Positions 61,627-64,000 of a stretch of DNA of 64,000 bases are shown in pieces (position 1 is the stretch's first letter; each line of letters opens with the position of its first letter). The position numbers and the translations under genes were made by a program. Below the pieces are notes generated by a model, which was given only the letters and a program-made list of their open reading frames with translations, searched no databases and was not told where the DNA came from. Origin of the DNA: RYN-133 sp963785425 (GTDB lineage: Bacteria; Actinomycetota; Actinomycetes; Mycobacteriales; Jatrophihabitantaceae); NCBI GenBank assembly GCA_963785425.1, contig CAWAVG010000004.1, forward strand, positions 186,001 through 250,000. Reading direction: 5' to 3'.

Positions 61627-62294
61627 CCAAACGTCGCAGGGCGGCCCGCGGCTCGGGCGAGCAGTTGCGCGAGGACATCATCATCGCGACCAAGAAGCTG
61701 CTGATGGAGACGGGCAACTCGCAGGGCGTGTCGATCCGTGCCGTGGCCGACGCCGTCGGCGTCACGTCGCCGTCGATCTATCTGCACTTCGCCGACAAGA
61801 ACGATCTGCTCAATGCCGTCGTCGCCGACACGTTCCGCGAACTCGACGACGCGATGCTCGCCGAGGCCGCTCTCGCGACCACTCCGTTGGGACGGCTGCG
61901 GGCGTGCGGGCTGGCCTACGTGCGCTTCGCGGTCACGCATCCCGAGCACTACCGGCTGGCCGCGATGGATCCGTGTCCCTTGCCGAACATCGAGGTAGAC
62001 GAGGTGTTGCGCTCCTCCGCGTTCGAGCACTTCCAGCAGACGGTGATCGAGTGCATCGAGGCCGGCCTGTTCGTGGCCGACGATCCCCTGCCGATCACGT
62101 TCGCGCTATGGACGGCTGCGCACGGCGTCGCGTCCCTGGTCATCGCGAAGCCGTACCTGCCGTGGGGCAACCTGGACGATTTCGCCGACCGGGTGCTGTG
62201 TGCCGCCGCCGCCGGGCACGCGGTCGTCGGGCTGTTTCCCGCACCCCCGACGACGGACACACTCGAGTCGTGGATCGCGACGCAGCACGGTTAG
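61623..62294 (+). CDS. TetR-family transcriptional regulator
   Basis: 223 residues. N-terminal helix-turn-helix LREDIIIATKKLLMETGNSQ, SIRAVADAVGVTSPSIYLHF and ADKNDLLNAVVADTF. The C-terminal ligand domain resembles the TetR_C_33 type (FAVTHPEHYRLAAMDP). GTG 61623 overlaps the transporter stop. Likely repressor of the promoter at 59324-59366. Confidence 0.93.
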   Translation: MTKRRRAARGSGEQLREDIIIATKKLLMETGNSQGVSIRAVADAVGVTSPSIYLHFADKNDLLNAVVADTFRELDDAMLAEAALATTPLGRLRACGLAYVRFAVTHPEHYRLAAMDPCPLPNIEVDEVLRSSAFEHFQQTVIECIEAGLFVADDPLPITFALWTAAHGVASLVIAKPYLPWGNLDDFADRVLCAAAAGHAVVGLFPAPPTTDTLESWIATQHG

Positions 62295-62332
62295 AAGTTG
62301 GCGAACGCCGCCTTGGCGCACTGCGTCGGCTG

Positions 62333-63208
62333 GTGCCCCGTGAACTGCACGACTCGCAGCGGCCGAGCGCCACGGCGCAGGCCGTCACGCTGTACCGGGC
62401 GCTCGAGCACCGCCGTCCCGTCGAGCATCGGATCGTCGACGACCCGTACGCCGAACTATTCCTCGGCGCAGGGTCTCGGGCGCTGCTCGACCCGCTGTCG
62501 GTGACCTCGCCGGTGCGCGATATCGCTGCGCGCCATGACATCGGCGGCCTGCCGACCTATGTGCTGTGCCGGCACCGCTTCATCGACGAACACCTGCTCG
62601 CCGCCGACGACGCCGAACAGTTCGTCGTCCTCGGCGCCGGGTACGACAGCCGCGCGTACCGGTTCGCCGACCGGTTGGCGGGGCGTCCGGTGTACGAGGT
62701 CGACCTGCCGCCGCTGTCGCGCCGCAAGGCAGCGATCGTGGCCGAGCACGCCGATCGTTTCGTCGGCGGGTCTTACGTGCGGGTCGAGATCGACTTCCGC
62801 CGGCAGGCACTCGCCGACGTGTTGCCGGCCGCAGGATTCACCAGCGGTGCAAGGACATTCTTCGTATGGGAGGGCGTCGCACCCTATCTGGACGCCGCGG
62901 CGGTCGAAGACACGCTCGCTGCGTTGCAGGCGATGTGCGGCACCGGTTCGGTGCTGGCCATGGACATGTGGGACGGCTCGGGCGGTCCCGGCCCGCTCGC
63001 GCCGTTGCGCCGGCTCGGTGCCCGCGCGATCGCGCTGATCGGCGAACCGGTCACCTTCGGTGCGCCACCCGAGGGCATGCACCGGCTGCTCGCGCGGCAC
63101 GGTTTCGCGATGAGCGATCTCGCCGACGCGGCAACTCTGGCCACGCGCTACGCCACGGCAGGCCGTCGATCCTTCGAGTCGCTTTACGTCCTCGCAGCTG
63201 ATACTTGA
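62333..63208 (+). CDS. SAM-dependent methyltransferase of the LCM/TIGR00027 family
   Basis: 291 residues from GTG 62333; GTG 62270, overlapping tetR, is an alternative start, and neither has a good ribosome site. RIVDDPYAELFLG, SAM-binding VVLGAGYDSRAYR, VYEVDLPPLSRRKAAIV and FFVWEGVAPYLDAAAV are family hallmarks. Such leucine-carboxyl-methyltransferase-like proteins are abundant in mycobacteria and act on small acids or polyketides; substrate unknown. Third gene after the MMPL-TetR pair in the same direction. Confidence 0.88.
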   Translation: MPRELHDSQRPSATAQAVTLYRALEHRRPVEHRIVDDPYAELFLGAGSRALLDPLSVTSPVRDIAARHDIGGLPTYVLCRHRFIDEHLLAADDAEQFVVLGAGYDSRAYRFADRLAGRPVYEVDLPPLSRRKAAIVAEHADRFVGGSYVRVEIDFRRQALADVLPAAGFTSGARTFFVWEGVAPYLDAAAVEDTLAALQAMCGTGSVLAMDMWDGSGGPGPLAPLRRLGARAIALIGEPVTFGAPPEGMHRLLARHGFAMSDLADAATLATRYATAGRRSFESLYVLAADT

Positions 63209-63213
63209 TGCCG

Positions 63214-63654
63214 CTATCCGCGGAGGCGGCCTTCGAACTTGGTCGACAGGACGACCGTGGTACGGGTGCGGGCGATGCCGGAGATCGCGTTCAACGTGCG
63301 GATCACCTCTTCGAGGCCGTTCACGTCGGGCACCGACACCTTCACGACGAAGGTTTCCTCGCCGGCGACGAACCACGCGTCCTCGACCGCCGACAGGCGC
63401 TCGAGGTCGGCCTCGATCGCGCCGACGTCCGCGCTGTCGGTGATGAAGACGCCGATGAGCGCGCTCATCGATTTCCCGAGCGCGGCCGGCGCGACAGCCG
63501 CGTGATAGCCGATGATCACGCCGGACGACTCGAGCTTGCCGACCCGCTCGTGCACCGCGGGCGGGCTCAGCCCGACCAGGCGCGCCAGGTCGGCGTACGT
63601 CGCGCGGGCGTTCTGGCGCAGTACGCCGAGCAAGCGCCGGTCGATGTCGTCCAT
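63214..63654 (-). CDS. Lrp/AsnC-family transcriptional regulator
   Basis: 146 residues: helix-turn-helix DIDRRLLGVLRQNARATYADLARLVGLSPPAVHERVGKLESSGVI, then the RAM ligand domain (MSALIGVFITD, VEDAWFVAGEETFVVKVSV). Stop is 5 bases from the convergent methyltransferase stop. It starts 4 bases after the ubiX stop on the same strand. An Lrp-type gene near mqnE/ubiX is also found in Streptomyces, so it may control menaquinone or amino-acid genes. Confidence 0.92.
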   Translation of the reverse strand: MDDIDRRLLGVLRQNARATYADLARLVGLSPPAVHERVGKLESSGVIIGYHAAVAPAALGKSMSALIGVFITDSADVGAIEADLERLSAVEDAWFVAGEETFVVKVSVPDVNGLEEVIRTLNAISGIARTRTTVVLSTKFEGRLRG

Positions 63655-63658
63655 GCGG

Positions 63659-64000
63659 TCACGACCTTCCCGCGCCGAGTTCGCCCGTCCATCGGGTGCT
63701 CAGGTTGTGTTCGACGCCGAGCACATCCAGGATCTTCGCAGCCACGAAGTCGACGAGCTGTTGCACGGTGTCGAGACCTGCGTAGAAACCGGGGTTCGCC
63801 GGCAGCACCACAGCACCCGCCTCGTCGAGCGCGAGCATGTGCTGCAGCGTCGAGCGCGTGTACGGCGTCTCCCGCGGGACCACGACGAGCAGACGCCGTT
63901 CCTTGAGCGTGACGTCGGCAGCGCGCTGCAACAGGTCCTTCGACAGTCCCAGCCTGATGCCGGCGACCGACGCGGTCGAGGCCGGTACCACCACCATTCC
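63659..64000 (-). CDS. ubiX: Flavin prenyltransferase UbiX, C-terminal part (cut by the window end)
   Basis: The last ~113 residues: MVVVPASTASVAGIRLGLSKDLLQRAADVTLKERRLLVVVPRETPY, MLALDEAGAVVLPANPGFY, DFVAAKILDVLGV. This is the C-terminal half of UbiX, which makes prenylated FMN for UbiD-type decarboxylases. In futalosine organisms such a decarboxylase acts late in menaquinone synthesis. The 5' part lies beyond position 64000. Confidence 0.92.
   Translation of the reverse strand, partial: GMVVVPASTASVAGIRLGLSKDLLQRAADVTLKERRLLVVVPRETPYTRSTLQHMLALDEAGAVVLPANPGFYAGLDTVQQLVDFVAAKILDVLGVEHNLSTRWTGELGAGRS

Overview
The window is chromosomal DNA from a very GC-rich actinobacterium. Evidence: near-universal G/C third positions, frequent GTG/TTG starts, a WhiB regulator, F420 genes (fbiC plus an Fgd-type dehydrogenase), a second IMP-dehydrogenase-like protein (GuaB3), a tricorn protease, futalosine-route menaquinone genes, and gene orders shared with Mycobacterium and Streptomyces. 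The lineage is inferred to be a Frankia/Jatrophihabitans-like group rather than Mycobacterium itself. No tRNA, rRNA, CRISPR array, insertion sequence or prophage was seen.

Layout. 0-13 kb matches the mycobacterial chorismate mutase - uvrD1 - sucC - sucD - 34-kDa-antigen block. A proline-rich MinD-like ATPase and a damaged T7SS-type toxin/immunity pair lie between sucC and pcrA/uvrD. The chorismate mutase gene is preceded by a short Phe/Tyr-rich leader peptide and an attenuator-like set of hairpins. 13-17.6 kb holds a SigE-family sigma factor with a membrane partner, then a LiaFSR-like envelope-stress set (PspC protein, PspC-kinase, LuxR regulator). 17.6-32 kb carries purine genes (guaA, guaB3, guaB), a kinase/receiver pair, F420 genes and the tricorn protease. 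32-35.5 kb is an ABC exporter. 35.5-49.3 kb follows the mycobacterial order DUF5319 - whiB3 - groEL1 - groES - tsaD - rimI - tsaB - tsaE - hydrolase - alr. Inserted in it are a second sigma-factor locus and an Rv1683-like hydrolase/acyl-CoA-synthetase fusion. 49.3-53.3 kb has small proteins, mqnA, an acyl-CoA synthetase and an inositol-phosphatase-like gene. 53.4-57.4 kb is a three-gene locus of exported, repeat-rich surface proteins with SipW-type signal peptides. 57.8-64 kb has mqnE, an MMPL exporter with its TetR regulator and operator, a methyltransferase, an Lrp-type regulator and the C-terminal part of ubiX, cut by the window end.

How the parts work together. mqnA, mqnE and ubiX belong to menaquinone synthesis from chorismate, while the chorismate mutase drains the same precursor into Phe/Tyr. 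guaB, guaB3 and guaA serve GMP synthesis. tsaD/tsaB/tsaE make t6A on tRNA and rimI acetylates protein N-termini. FbiC makes the F420 chromophore used by the adjacent Fgd.

Two sequence-level themes cut across the genes. First, many genes, including normally indispensable ones (guaA, tsaB, tsaD, tsaE), are interrupted by single-base shifts, mostly +1, and densest at 44-48 kb. Consensus errors are more likely than true pseudogenes. Second, intergenic DNA carries two apparently repeated palindromic element families: a long hairpin beginning with GACCCTC (17.6 and 38.8 kb), and arrays of a GTGAGTGRCG core phased at about 20 bp that end in an inverted copy (36.0 and 46.6 kb).
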